NCBI GenBank assembly: GCA_902596045.1
Contig: CACJSJ010000003.1
Coordinates: forward strand, 19,141 to 83,140
Direction of reading: 5' to 3'
Source of the DNA: an uncultured Pelagibacteraceae bacterium
GTDB taxonomy: Bacteria > Pseudomonadota > Alphaproteobacteria > Pelagibacterales > Pelagibacteraceae
Length of the DNA: 64,000 nt
Part shown: one piece after another, positions 38,585 through 48,735 of the stretch
Position numbering within the stretch: position 1 is the first letter of the stretch
Layout of the letters: every line of letters starts with the position of its first letter
Translations under genes and position numbers: made by a program
Notes under the pieces: model-generated
Databases searched by the model: none
Told to the model about the DNA's origin: nothing
What the model saw: the letters and a program-made list of their open reading frames with translations, nothing else

Positions 38585-40021
38585 ATGTTAGATAAAAAAA
38601 ATTTCTATATTAATGGACAGTGGGTATCCCCTAAAAAACCTAATGACATTAAAGTAATTGATCCTTCAACAGAGGAAGAGTGTGCGGTAATTTCTTTAGG
38701 AGGAGTTGAGGATGTTAATAATGCTGTAAGTGCAGCAACTAAAGCTTTTGAAACTTGGGCATTTTCTACAAAAGAAGAAAGATTAAAATATCTTGAAGCT
38801 CTATATGATCTTTATAAAAAAAGATGGGCAGATATGGCGAAAGCTATATCATTAGAAATGGGAGCGCCAATAGATTTTTCAACTCAGCTACAAGCTGGAA
38901 CTGGCGCTAGTCATATAAAATCGTACATTAAAGTTTTAAAGGAATATACTTTTGAAAAAATTTTAGGAGATCATGCTCCTAATAATAATATTTTACATGA
39001 GCCAAAAGGTGTTTGCGCATTAATTACACCTTGGAATTGGCCAATGAACCAAACTTGTTTAAAAGTAATTCCAGCAATTGCTGCTGGTTGTACAATGGTT
39101 TTAAAGCCTTCAGAAATAGCACCATTATCTTCAATGATTTTAGCAGAAATGATTGATGAAATTAAATTACCAAAAGGTGTTTTTAATTTAGTGAATGGAG
39201 ATGGAGCAGTCACAGGAAATGCTTTAACTAGTCATCCAGATGTAAATATGATTTCATTTACTGGATCAACTAGAGCAGGAGCTTTAATTTCACAAAATGC
39301 AGCTAATGATTTTAAAAGAGTAAGTTTGGAATTAGGGGGAAAAGGTGCAAATATAATTTTTAAAGATGCTGATGCAGAAGCAGTTGAAAGAGGTGCTTTA
39401 AGATGTTTCAGAAATACAGGTCAATCATGCAATGCACCTACTAGAATGTTAGTTGAAAAATCTATTTATGACGAGACAGTTGAAAGAGTTAAAAACTTTG
39501 CTAATTCAATGAAAGTTGATGTTGCAAAAAAAGAAGGAGATCATATTGGTCCCGTAGTGTCAAAAACTCAATTTGATAAAATTCAATCTTTAATTCAAGT
39601 TGGAATTGATGAAGGTGCAAAATTAGTTGCTGGAGGAACAGGTAAACCTGATGGTTTGGATAAAGGATATTTTGTAAAACCAACAGCATTTGCAGATGTG
39701 AATAATCAAATGCAGATTGCAAGAACTGAAATTTTTGGACCTGTATTATCAATTATACCATTTGAGACAGAAGAAGAAGCAATAGCTATTGCAAATGATA
39801 CTCCTTATGGATTGTTAAACTTTATTCAAACTCAAGATCATGAAAAAGCAAATCGTGTTGCTAGAAAATTAAGATCTGGAATGGTTGATATCAATGGTGC
39901 AGGATTAGCACCAGATGCACCTTTTGGTGGATATAAACATTCAGGTATAGGTCGTGAAGCTGGCAAATTAGGCTTAGAGGAATTCTTAGAAGTAAAAGCT
40001 GTTAGTGGTTGGAACGATTAA
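38585..40021 (+). CDS. NAD-dependent aldehyde dehydrogenase
   Basis: VSLELGGKGANIIFKDAD and FRNTGQSCNAPTRMLV; ALDH superfamily. Confidence 0.93.
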   Translation: MLDKKNFYINGQWVSPKKPNDIKVIDPSTEEECAVISLGGVEDVNNAVSAATKAFETWAFSTKEERLKYLEALYDLYKKRWADMAKAISLEMGAPIDFSTQLQAGTGASHIKSYIKVLKEYTFEKILGDHAPNNNILHEPKGVCALITPWNWPMNQTCLKVIPAIAAGCTMVLKPSEIAPLSSMILAEMIDEIKLPKGVFNLVNGDGAVTGNALTSHPDVNMISFTGSTRAGALISQNAANDFKRVSLELGGKGANIIFKDADAEAVERGALRCFRNTGQSCNAPTRMLVEKSIYDETVERVKNFANSMKVDVAKKEGDHIGPVVSKTQFDKIQSLIQVGIDEGAKLVAGGTGKPDGLDKGYFVKPTAFADVNNQMQIARTEIFGPVLSIIPFETEEEAIAIANDTPYGLLNFIQTQDHEKANRVARKLRSGMVDINGAGLAPDAPFGGYKHSGIGREAGKLGLEEFLEVKAVSGWND

Positions 40022-41217
40022 TTCGTAATAGATTTATTTTTAATTCCATCTAAGAGATGAATGCATTTCTTAAGTTCGTCTAAAACTATAAACTCATCAA
40101 TTTTGTGAGCTTGTTCAATTGATCCTGGACCACAAACAACAGTACTAATACCAATTTCTTGATACAACCCAGCTTCTGTTCCAAAGGAAACAACTTGTCT
40201 TGAATTATCACCAGTTAAACTCGAGATAAATTCGCAAGCATCTGATTTATCATCTCTATCAAATCCAATTATTTCGCCTATAATTTTTTTTTCAATCGAA
40301 GCATTTGGAAAAACTTTTTTCATTTCAGGTAATAAAACCTCATTTGCAAATTTATCTATTTCCTGATTTAAAAATACACCATCTTCTTTTACAACAGGTC
40401 TTGTTTCCCAATTAATATGACATTTATCTGCAATTACATTGTGGGCTATACCACCAAAAATTCCACCAATTGAGAGTGTAGAGTGAGGCGGATCAAAAAT
40501 AGAGTCTTTAGGTTCTCTCTCTTTAAGTTTTTCTCTTAATTCAATTAATTTATTTATATATCTTGATGCATACTCAACAGCGCTTACACCTCTATGAGGT
40601 GCAGAGCTATGTCCTGCTAAACCTTTAAAGTAAGTTGTGTATTCGTAACATCCTTTATGAGCATCAATAATTTTCATATTAGTTGGTTCTCCAACTATAC
40701 AAATACCGTCTTTAATATTTCTTCTTTTTAATTCTTCAATTAATATAGGAGCTCCTATACATGCCGTTTCTTCATCAAATGTAAAAGAAAAATGAATATC
40801 TCTATCCAAATTAGATTTAGAATAGATAGGGGCATAAGCTAAAGTACAAGCAATAAATCCTTTCATATCACATGAGCCTCTTCCAAATAATTTGTCTTCT
40901 CTAATTGTTGCTGTAAAAGGATCTGAACTCCAACCTTTTGAGACTGGAACAACGTCTGTGTGTCCTGATAAAATTATTGGTTTTTTATTATTTGAATTTT
41001 TAGCTTTAAGAGTTGCAAATAGATTTACTCTTTTTTTTTCATCATCATAAGTTCTAAAAGAAGTAGCACCTAATTTTTTTAATATATTATCACAGTAATC
41101 TATTAATGCAGTATTATCTTCTCCAGATATAGTTTTAAAACCAATCAAGTCTGTTAAAATTTTAACAGAATTATCAAACAAAACATTTAAATTATTTTCT
41201 GTACTCATATTATTCAT
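40018..41217 (-). CDS. argE: M20 peptidase, acetylornithine deacetylase (ArgE)-like
   Basis: PIILSGHTDVVPVSKGWSSDPFTATIREDKLFGRGSCDMKGFIAC. Confidence 0.88.
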   Translation of the reverse strand: MNNMSTENNLNVLFDNSVKILTDLIGFKTISGEDNTALIDYCDNILKKLGATSFRTYDDEKKRVNLFATLKAKNSNNKKPIILSGHTDVVPVSKGWSSDPFTATIREDKLFGRGSCDMKGFIACTLAYAPIYSKSNLDRDIHFSFTFDEETACIGAPILIEELKRRNIKDGICIVGEPTNMKIIDAHKGCYEYTTYFKGLAGHSSAPHRGVSAVEYASRYINKLIELREKLKEREPKDSIFDPPHSTLSIGGIFGGIAHNVIADKCHINWETRPVVKEDGVFLNQEIDKFANEVLLPEMKKVFPNASIEKKIIGEIIGFDRDDKSDACEFISSLTGDNSRQVVSFGTEAGLYQEIGISTVVCGPGSIEQAHKIDEFIVLDELKKCIHLLDGIKNKSITN

Positions 41218-41235
41218 GCATTATATATTAATTAT

Positions 41236-41577
41236 ATGAAAGAACAAATTACCTTTGATGATTTTGATAAAATAGATATTAGAGTTGGGACAGTAATCTC
41301 TGTAAAAAAAAATGAAAAAGCTAGAAAGCCTTCATTGGTAGTTGAAGTTGATTTTGGTGAAGAAATAGGAATTAAACAATCATCAGCTCAAATCACTCAT
41401 TATTATAATGAAGAAAACCTTAAAGGAAAACAAGTAATTGGTGTTTGTAATTTTGCTGAAAAAAATATTGCTGGAGTTGTCTCTCAAGTATTAATTTTAG
41501 GATCAATTGATAAAGATGGTAAAGTAATTTTAGTACATCCTTCGCAAAAATCTGAAAATGGTCTTCCCATAGCCTAA
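41236..41577 (+). CDS. csaA: tRNA-binding domain (CsaA-like) protein
   Basis: FDKIDIRVGTVISVKKNEKARKPSLVVEVDFGEEIGIKQSSAQITHYY. Confidence 0.92.
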   Translation: MKEQITFDDFDKIDIRVGTVISVKKNEKARKPSLVVEVDFGEEIGIKQSSAQITHYYNEENLKGKQVIGVCNFAEKNIAGVVSQVLILGSIDKDGKVILVHPSQKSENGLPIA

Positions 41578-41581
41578 ATAG

Positions 41582-42169
41582 ATGAGTTCAGAACTGCTTT
41601 TGTTAATTGGAATTTCATTCTCTTTAGGTTTTACACCAGGTCCAAATAATGCAGTAGCCTCTTATTCAGCTTTTAATTTTGGTTTTAAAAAAACAATTCC
41701 TTTAATAATGGGAGTTGGTTTTGGATATACTGTATTAGTAATTTTAATAAACTTCGTACTAATTTCTGTATTTAAAGAATACCCAATTATTCAAGAGATA
41801 ATAAGAATCTTAGGGACAATATTTTTAATTTATTTAGCTTATAAAATAGCCACAGCTGATGTTTCTAATGACGAAAGTAAGCGTAATCCAGTAACTTTTT
41901 ATGACACATTTATATTTCAATTTATAAACCCAAAAGGCGTGATGGCAGCCATTACATTAATTTCAAAGTTTGTAGATCAAGATAATTATTTTCAAACATC
42001 ATTAATGGTTATTTTTGTATGTTCTTTTACAGCTTTTTTATCAATTACAGCTTGGACTTTATTAGGTAAATTTTTAAGAAAATTTGCCGCAAATAATAGT
42101 TTTATTAAACGTTTTAATTATGGTATGTCCGTGTTGATTTTAGTCTGTATAATCGGATTTTACATTTAA
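41582..42169 (+). CDS. LysE/RhtB-family amino acid exporter
   Basis: GISFSLGFTPGPNNAVASYSAFNFGFKKTIPLIMGVGFGY. Confidence 0.88.
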   Translation: MSSELLLLIGISFSLGFTPGPNNAVASYSAFNFGFKKTIPLIMGVGFGYTVLVILINFVLISVFKEYPIIQEIIRILGTIFLIYLAYKIATADVSNDESKRNPVTFYDTFIFQFINPKGVMAAITLISKFVDQDNYFQTSLMVIFVCSFTAFLSITAWTLLGKFLRKFAANNSFIKRFNYGMSVLILVCIIGFYI

Positions 42170-42170
42170 C

Positions 42171-44840
42171 ATGAAACCAGGAAATAAAAACTCTTTTAAT
42201 TCAAAAAGTAAAATAAATATTAACAATCAAGAGTACACTTTTTATTCTATTCCAGAGGCTGAAAAAAATGGTTTAGACGGAGTTTCTAAACTTCCAAAAT
42301 CATTAAAAGTATTATTAGAAAATTTATTGAGATATGAAGATGATTTAACTGTAAATAAAAATCAAATTTCAGCAATTAAAGATTGGTTGAAGACAAAAAA
42401 ATCAAATACTGAAATTGCTTACAGACCAGCAAGAGTATTACTTCAAGACTATACTGGAATACCAGCAGTAGCAGACTTAGCCGCTATGAGAGAGGCAGTT
42501 AAAGAAAAAGACAAAGACCCAAATACAATTAATCCGTTATCTGCGGTAGATTTAGTAATCGATCACTCTGTTCAAGTAGATCAGTCAGCAAAAGCAGATT
42601 CTTTTGATAAAAATGTTGAAATAGAATTTAAAAGAAATGGGGAACGTTATTCTTTTTTAAAATGGGGTCAAAATGCATTTAATAACTTTAGAATTGTTCC
42701 TCCAGGTACTGGAATTTGTCATCAAGTAAATCTAGAGTATTTATCCAAAGTTGTTTGGTCAGAAGAAGTAAAGGGTGAGAAGTATATATTTCCAGACACA
42801 TTAGTTGGTACAGATAGTCATACTACAATGGTAAATGGTTTATCAGTTTTAGGTTGGGGCGTAGGAGGCATCGAAGCAGAAGCTGGGATGCTAGGCCAGC
42901 CCATCTCAATGTTAATACCTGAAGTTATTGGATTTGAAGTTAAAAATAAAATGCCTGAAGGCACTACTGCTACAGATCTCGTCTTAACAGTTGTTAAGAT
43001 GTTAAGAGATAAGGGAGTGGTAGGAAAATTTGTAGAATTTTATGGAGAAGGTTTAAAAAATCTTACTTTAGCAGATAGAGCAACTATAGCTAATATGGCA
43101 CCTGAGTATGGAGCTACCTGTGGTTTTTTCCCAATAGATGAAGAGACTTTAAAATATTTAGAATTTTCTGGTAGAGACAAACAAACTGTGAAAGTAGTTG
43201 AGGAGTATGCAAAAGCCCAAGGCTTATGGGCAAGCACCAACATTGAATTTACAGATAAATTAACATTAGATATGTCCTCTATAGTTCCAACTATTTCTGG
43301 TCCTAAAAGACCACAAGATAAAGTTTTACTTTCAGAGGCGTCTCAAAGTTTTAGAAATAGTTTTGCTGAGATTACAAATAAAAAAGAATTTAAATCATCA
43401 AAAGTTGCAAATACGGATTATGAAATTAAAGATGGAAGTATATTAATTGCAGCAATAACATCTTGTACAAATACATCTAACCCAAATGTTTTGATTGGAG
43501 CTGGATTACTCGCAAAAAAAGCTATTGAATATGGATTAGAAGTTAAACCATGGGTAAAAACTTCATTAGCACCAGGATCCCAAGTTGTTACTGATTATTT
43601 AGAAAAAGCAAAACTTAATACTTACCTAGATAAGTTAGGATTCAATCTAGTTGGATATGGTTGCACGACATGTATTGGTAATTCAGGACCTTTATCAGAT
43701 AATATAGTTGAGGCTATTCAAAAAGAAAATTTATATGGGGTTTCTGTATTATCTGGAAATAGAAACTTTGAGGGAAGAATTTCTCCACATATAAAAGCAA
43801 ACTATTTAGCTTCTCCACCCCTGGTAGTTGCTTATGCATTAGCAGGACATATGTCTTTTGATTTATATAAAGACTCATTTGGTAAAGATAAAGATGGTAA
43901 AGAAATATATTTAAAAGATATCTGGCCATCAAATCAAGAAATAGAAGAAACTCTTAAATCTTCTTTAAATGCTGAGATGTTTATAAAAAGATATTCGAAT
44001 GTCTCACAAGGCCCAAAACAGTGGCAAGAAATTAAAACAGAAAAAAGTAGTATTTATAACTGGGATGAGAATTCAACGTATGTAAAAAAACCACCTTTTT
44101 TTGAAAATTTATCTGATGAACCGGAAGGATTTAAACCCATAAAAGACGCAAGACCTTTACTTATTTTAGGAGATATGATTACTACAGATCATATTTCACC
44201 AGCAGGGAATATTCAAAAAGAAAGTCCGACTGGAGAATATTTTATGAAACATCAAATTTTACCAAAAGATTATAATTCATATGGATCAAGAAGAGGTAAT
44301 CATCAAGTTATGATGAGAGGAACTTTTGCAAATATAAGAATACGAAATGAAATGGCTCCTGGCACAGAAGGCGGGTTCACAAAATTATATCCTGAAGAGA
44401 AAGTAATGCCAGTGTATGATGCGGTCGTTGAATATAAGAAAAGAGGAACTGACTTAGTAGTAATAGGCGGAAAAGAATATGGAACAGGATCATCTAGAGA
44501 TTGGGCTGCAAAAGGAACAAAATTACTTGGGATTAAAGCCGTTATTGCTGAAAGTTTTGAGAGAATTCATAGATCTAACTTAATAGGAATGGGGATTTTG
44601 CCACTACAATTTAAAGATAATATGAATAGAACTAATTTAAATTTAAAAGGTTCAGAGTTGATCAGTGTTTTAAACATCGAAAAAGGATTCAACCCTTCTG
44701 ATATAGTAAAATTGGAAATTAAATATTTATCAGGCGATATAAAAACAATTGATACTCTTTGCAGAATTGATACTAAAAATGAACTCGAGTATTATAAGAA
44801 CGGTGGCATACTACAATATGTTTTAAGAAATATGATTTAG
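42171..44840 (+). CDS. acnA: Aconitate hydratase A
   Basis: ARVLLQDYTGIPAVADLAAMR...GTDSHTTMVNGL...SCTNTSNPNVLIGAGLLAKKA...GKEYGTGSSRDWAAKGT. Confidence 0.98.
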   Translation: MKPGNKNSFNSKSKININNQEYTFYSIPEAEKNGLDGVSKLPKSLKVLLENLLRYEDDLTVNKNQISAIKDWLKTKKSNTEIAYRPARVLLQDYTGIPAVADLAAMREAVKEKDKDPNTINPLSAVDLVIDHSVQVDQSAKADSFDKNVEIEFKRNGERYSFLKWGQNAFNNFRIVPPGTGICHQVNLEYLSKVVWSEEVKGEKYIFPDTLVGTDSHTTMVNGLSVLGWGVGGIEAEAGMLGQPISMLIPEVIGFEVKNKMPEGTTATDLVLTVVKMLRDKGVVGKFVEFYGEGLKNLTLADRATIANMAPEYGATCGFFPIDEETLKYLEFSGRDKQTVKVVEEYAKAQGLWASTNIEFTDKLTLDMSSIVPTISGPKRPQDKVLLSEASQSFRNSFAEITNKKEFKSSKVANTDYEIKDGSILIAAITSCTNTSNPNVLIGAGLLAKKAIEYGLEVKPWVKTSLAPGSQVVTDYLEKAKLNTYLDKLGFNLVGYGCTTCIGNSGPLSDNIVEAIQKENLYGVSVLSGNRNFEGRISPHIKANYLASPPLVVAYALAGHMSFDLYKDSFGKDKDGKEIYLKDIWPSNQEIEETLKSSLNAEMFIKRYSNVSQGPKQWQEIKTEKSSIYNWDENSTYVKKPPFFENLSDEPEGFKPIKDARPLLILGDMITTDHISPAGNIQKESPTGEYFMKHQILPKDYNSYGSRRGNHQVMMRGTFANIRIRNEMAPGTEGGFTKLYPEEKVMPVYDAVVEYKKRGTDLVVIGGKEYGTGSSRDWAAKGTKLLGIKAVIAESFERIHRSNLIGMGILPLQFKDNMNRTNLNLKGSELISVLNIEKGFNPSDIVKLEIKYLSGDIKTIDTLCRIDTKNELEYYKNGGILQYVLRNMI

Positions 44841-44842
44841 TT

Positions 44843-45487
44843 ATGGATGAAGATATAGCAATAATTGATAGCAATACACGCAACGAAAAAATAAAAAAAT
44901 TTTTTATAAGTTATAAAAAACTTTTAATTTCTATTTTAGTGCTACTTATTACTTTGCTAATTTCCTATTTTATATTTGAAGAATTCAACGAAAAAAAAAA
45001 ATTAAAAATTTCTGATCAATATAATAAAATTGTCACTGAACATTCAAAAGATAATAAACAGATTACTAGTAATGCTCTAGTTGAACTGGTTAATAAAAAA
45101 GATCCAACTTATTCGCCGTTATCTCTTTATTTTATTATAGACAATCAATTGATTACAGAAAAATCAAAAGTTAACAAATTATTTGATGTTGTTATTGAGG
45201 ATGTATCTTTGCAAAAAGAAATCAAAAATTTGATAATTTATAAAAAAGCCCTTTATAATGCAGATGATATTGGAGAAAATGAGCTTTTAAAAATATTAAA
45301 TCCCATAATTAACTCCGAGAGTGTTTGGAAATCTCATGCTTTATATCTGATCGCAGAGTATTTTTTTCATAAAGGTGAAAAACAAAAATCAATAGAATTT
45401 TTTAATCAAATAATATCATTAGAAAATGCTAATCAGGAGTTAAAAATAGAGTCACAAAAAAGGTTAAACAGAGATTTAAGTGAATAA
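44843..45487 (+). CDS. YfgM/TPR-like membrane-anchored protein
   Basis: One N-terminal TM (KLLISILVLLITLLISYFIFEEF) + helical repeats; adjacent to bamB as in many proteobacteria. Confidence 0.6.
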   Translation: MDEDIAIIDSNTRNEKIKKFFISYKKLLISILVLLITLLISYFIFEEFNEKKKLKISDQYNKIVTEHSKDNKQITSNALVELVNKKDPTYSPLSLYFIIDNQLITEKSKVNKLFDVVIEDVSLQKEIKNLIIYKKALYNADDIGENELLKILNPIINSESVWKSHALYLIAEYFFHKGEKQKSIEFFNQIISLENANQELKIESQKRLNRDLSE

Positions 45488-46784
45488 GATAATAATATTT
45501 TTTATATCTATTATATTTATTACAGGGTGTTCATTAAATAAAAATTCCAAATTTTGGACAAAAACAAAAAATATTCCCGAGGAAAAGAATGAAAACTATA
45601 AAGAAATTTTTGTTGAGGAAGATGCTTTAGAAAAAGAACTAAACGTAAATATATCAATCAATCTTGAAAACAATATAAATAATAACTTAAAAATAAGAAA
45701 CTATTTTAATAATGACGGAAGATTAGATTATGATGGAGAACTAAAAAAATCCTCAAGATATAAATTCTCAAAAATTAAAAATTTTCATCAATTTGAACCA
45801 GCGATTTCATTTAATAATAAAAACTTAATATTTTTTGATAGCAAAGGCTCAATTTTAAAATTTAATGAAAACTCAAAGCTTATTTGGAAAAAAAATTTTT
45901 ACTCTAAATCAGAAAAAAAATTAAAACCTATCTTGCAATTTGCAAATGATAAAAATATTCTAATTGTAGGGGATAATATTGCAAAATATTATGCGCTTAA
46001 TTTGAATAACGGAGAACTCCTTTGGTCAAAAAATAACTTAGCGCCTTTTAACTCACAAATTAAGATATACAAAGATAAGTTTTTTATAATTGATTTTTCT
46101 AATACTCTAAGATGTTTTTCTATTAAAACTGGAAAAGAAATATGGAATATTAAAACAGAAAATTCACTTATAAGGTCTCAAAAAAAACTTTCTATGGTTA
46201 TAGTAGATGACTTACTATACTTTAATAATTCAATAGGGGATATAAGTGCTGTTAATATAAAGAAGGGTGAATTATCTTGGCAATTACCCACGCAAAGTAA
46301 TCAAATTTATGAGTCAGCTTTTTCTTTAGAAACTTCAGATATTATAACTGATGGTAACAGTATATTTTTTTCCAATAACAAAAATCAATTTTTTTCTATT
46401 GATCTTGAAACAGGAAGTTATAATTGGGAAAATAAAGTAAATTCAAATGTGAGACCTAGTGTAGTTGGAAATTACTTATTAACAGTTTCATTAGAAGGTT
46501 ATTTAATTGTAATTGAAAAAAAAAGCGGAAATATAATTAAAATTACAGATATTTTCAAAAATTTTAAAAAAAAGAAAAGAGATAAAATAAAACCCATTGG
46601 CTTTGTTATAGGTCTTAAGAATATTTATCTGACCACTGATAATGGCAGAATGCTAATAATCGATACTAAAACAGGGAAAACTAATTCAATTTTGAAAATA
46701 GATAATGATAAAATATCAAGACCATTTATTTTAAACAAAGATTTATTTGTTATTAAAGATAACGCAATAATCAAGCTAGAATAA
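45480..46784 (+). CDS. bamB: BamB-like beta-propeller (PQQ repeat) lipoprotein
   Basis: Lipobox FITGCS; repeated GELLWSKNN/GKEIWNIKTE/GELSWQLPT PQQ-like blades. Confidence 0.85.
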   Translation: MNKIIIFFISIIFITGCSLNKNSKFWTKTKNIPEEKNENYKEIFVEEDALEKELNVNISINLENNINNNLKIRNYFNNDGRLDYDGELKKSSRYKFSKIKNFHQFEPAISFNNKNLIFFDSKGSILKFNENSKLIWKKNFYSKSEKKLKPILQFANDKNILIVGDNIAKYYALNLNNGELLWSKNNLAPFNSQIKIYKDKFFIIDFSNTLRCFSIKTGKEIWNIKTENSLIRSQKKLSMVIVDDLLYFNNSIGDISAVNIKKGELSWQLPTQSNQIYESAFSLETSDIITDGNSIFFSNNKNQFFSIDLETGSYNWENKVNSNVRPSVVGNYLLTVSLEGYLIVIEKKSGNIIKITDIFKNFKKKKRDKIKPIGFVIGLKNIYLTTDNGRMLIIDTKTGKTNSILKIDNDKISRPFILNKDLFVIKDNAIIKLE

Positions 46785-47212
46785 TGTTTCTCAAGTTGCT
46801 GGAAAAATTAGGTCGCAAAAAAGTTGTTTTAGATAGGGGACCTTCTCATCCAAAATATGAGGAGGCTAAACCTTGGATGAATAGGTATTATGTCTTAATG
46901 AGACATCGCCCAAAATGGTTTCCATTTAATATATTATTACACGAAATGTTAGCAGATGATCACGGAGAAGGGGTTCATAATCATACATTTCCTTACATTA
47001 CAATTATATTGCGCGGCGGATATTGGGAAACACTTAAAAATGGAAAATTCTGGAGACCTGCAGGATATATTGGTTTTAGATCGGCAAATAATTTACATAG
47101 AGTTGACCTTAAGCCGGGTACAAAACCTTTAACATTATTCATATCAGGTCCATTTGGATTAAGAAAAGGTCCAAGATCTGAGTATGGAATAGATTTTAAA
47201 ACAAAAAAATGA
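46784..47212 (+). CDS. Cupin-like conserved protein of unknown function
   Basis: HNHTFPYITIILRGGYWETLKNGKFWRPAGYIGFRSANNLHRVDL, HxH...E...H cupin-type pattern. Confidence 0.6.
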   Translation: MFLKLLEKLGRKKVVLDRGPSHPKYEEAKPWMNRYYVLMRHRPKWFPFNILLHEMLADDHGEGVHNHTFPYITIILRGGYWETLKNGKFWRPAGYIGFRSANNLHRVDLKPGTKPLTLFISGPFGLRKGPRSEYGIDFKTKK

Positions 47213-48255
47213 ATTTAAAAAAACTCTTCATTAATCATTGTGAGGATCAGCAATATGAAATTAATCAAAATCAATTAGATATAATAAATTATCTTAGAAT
47301 TTATTATTCAGAAAATTTTACTCAATCTTTTTTTTCTAAGTTTTTTAAAAAGAAAAAAAATAAACTTGGCTTTTATCTTGTAGGAGATGTCGGTGTTGGA
47401 AAAACAATGATTTTAAATTTTTTTTTTAATGAATTAGAAGAAAAAAAATTAAGACTTCATTTTAATGAATTCATGATTAAGTTTCATGATTTTGTTTTTC
47501 AAAACAAAGACAAAGAAAACGCAATTGAACTTTTTGTAAAAAATTTAGAAAAGGATGCTCAAATCATCTATTTTGATGAATTTCAAGTAACTAACATTGT
47601 TGATGCAATGATATTAGGAAAATTGTTTAAAATAATTTTTGAAGCAAAAATTAAAGTTATTTTTTCTTCAAATATAAAAATAAATGATCTTTATAAAGAT
47701 GGTTTACAGAGAGATCAATTTATACCATTTATAAAAATTTTAGAAAATAACAGCTACGAAAAAGAATTATCAATTAAAGAAGATTATAGATCAAGTAATA
47801 ACATTAGCTTAGAGCGATTTTTATATCCTATTGATAAATCATCTAATTTTAAATTTAATAAATTTTTTAGAAAAATTACTAAAAATAAAAACAAAACTTT
47901 AAAAACATTAGAAATAAAAGGACGTAAAATTGTTTTAGAGAACTTTTATGACAAAGTAGCTAAGTTTGAATTTGAAGAATTGTGTAATAAAAATTTAGGA
48001 TCTGAAGATTATATAAAGATTGCCGAATCTTGTGAATTTATTTTTATTAAAAATTTACCTGATTTTAATGATGATAATTCAAATCAACAACAAAGATTTA
48101 TAACTCTAATAGATATTATTTATGAAAAAAAGATTCCATTAATGATTACATCTAAAGTTGATTTAAATTTAATAAAATCATCAAAAAATATTGCTGAATC
48201 TTTTAAAAGAACTGTTAGTCGTTTATATGAACTAACTTCTATAAGTTATATTTAG
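47209..48255 (+). CDS. zapE: ZapE/AFG1-like AAA+ ATPase
   Basis: GFYLVGDVGVGKTMILNFFF, IIYFDEFQVTNIVDAMILGKLF, RDQFIPFI, LYELTS. Confidence 0.93.
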   Translation: MNLKKLFINHCEDQQYEINQNQLDIINYLRIYYSENFTQSFFSKFFKKKKNKLGFYLVGDVGVGKTMILNFFFNELEEKKLRLHFNEFMIKFHDFVFQNKDKENAIELFVKNLEKDAQIIYFDEFQVTNIVDAMILGKLFKIIFEAKIKVIFSSNIKINDLYKDGLQRDQFIPFIKILENNSYEKELSIKEDYRSSNNISLERFLYPIDKSSNFKFNKFFRKITKNKNKTLKTLEIKGRKIVLENFYDKVAKFEFEELCNKNLGSEDYIKIAESCEFIFIKNLPDFNDDNSNQQQRFITLIDIIYEKKIPLMITSKVDLNLIKSSKNIAESFKRTVSRLYELTSISYI

Positions 48256-48258
48256 GTT

Positions 48259-48723
48259 TTATCTTTTATAGGGATCATAGGCCCATTGCAAAATTGCTTG
48301 TCTCTGTCTTTTTCTGCAACTAAGATCACCTTTTTCACAATTTTTTTCAATTGCTAGTACATGCCTTCTAAAATTTTTCCATCTCTTTATTTGAATTTCA
48401 TCCATATGAGGAATTCTTCTTCCATTAGTAAACCTGCAATACCATTGAAACCATCCTAAGGGATCTTCCTTAAAGATCCATCCTTTTTCGATCCAGTGTT
48501 CTCTTGAAAGCCCAGAGACAACTCTAAATCTATTTAAATTAACATCAAAATTTTTACTTAATTTCACATTTTTGAACCACGATTTAGGGAACTCCTTTAC
48601 ATCTAATCCAAAGTATGAACCTCCAAAAACTCCCAATTCCAGCATTCTTTTTGGAGTTAATTCAGGTTTAAAGATTTTATAAAAGTCTAAATTATCAACT
48701 TTTTTTTTTATAACCTTTTTCAT
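48259..48723 (-). CDS. Conserved hypothetical protein
   Basis: ORF with W/Y/R-rich globular composition: MLELGVFGGSYFGLDVKEFPKSWF...DPLGWFQWYCRFTNGRRIPHMDEIQIKRWKNFRRH. Confidence 0.65.
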   Translation of the reverse strand: MKKVIKKKVDNLDFYKIFKPELTPKRMLELGVFGGSYFGLDVKEFPKSWFKNVKLSKNFDVNLNRFRVVSGLSREHWIEKGWIFKEDPLGWFQWYCRFTNGRRIPHMDEIQIKRWKNFRRHVLAIEKNCEKGDLSCRKRQRQAILQWAYDPYKR

Positions 48724-48735
48724 TTATGTGTTTTT

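Noticed and set aside
27484-41217. Complete ectoine degradation pathway
   Set aside because: Only EutA-like and DoeA-like proteins are present; no DoeB/EutE, EutB, EutC, DoeC/D or AsnC-type DoeX regulator was seen, and the M20 protein looks like ArgE.
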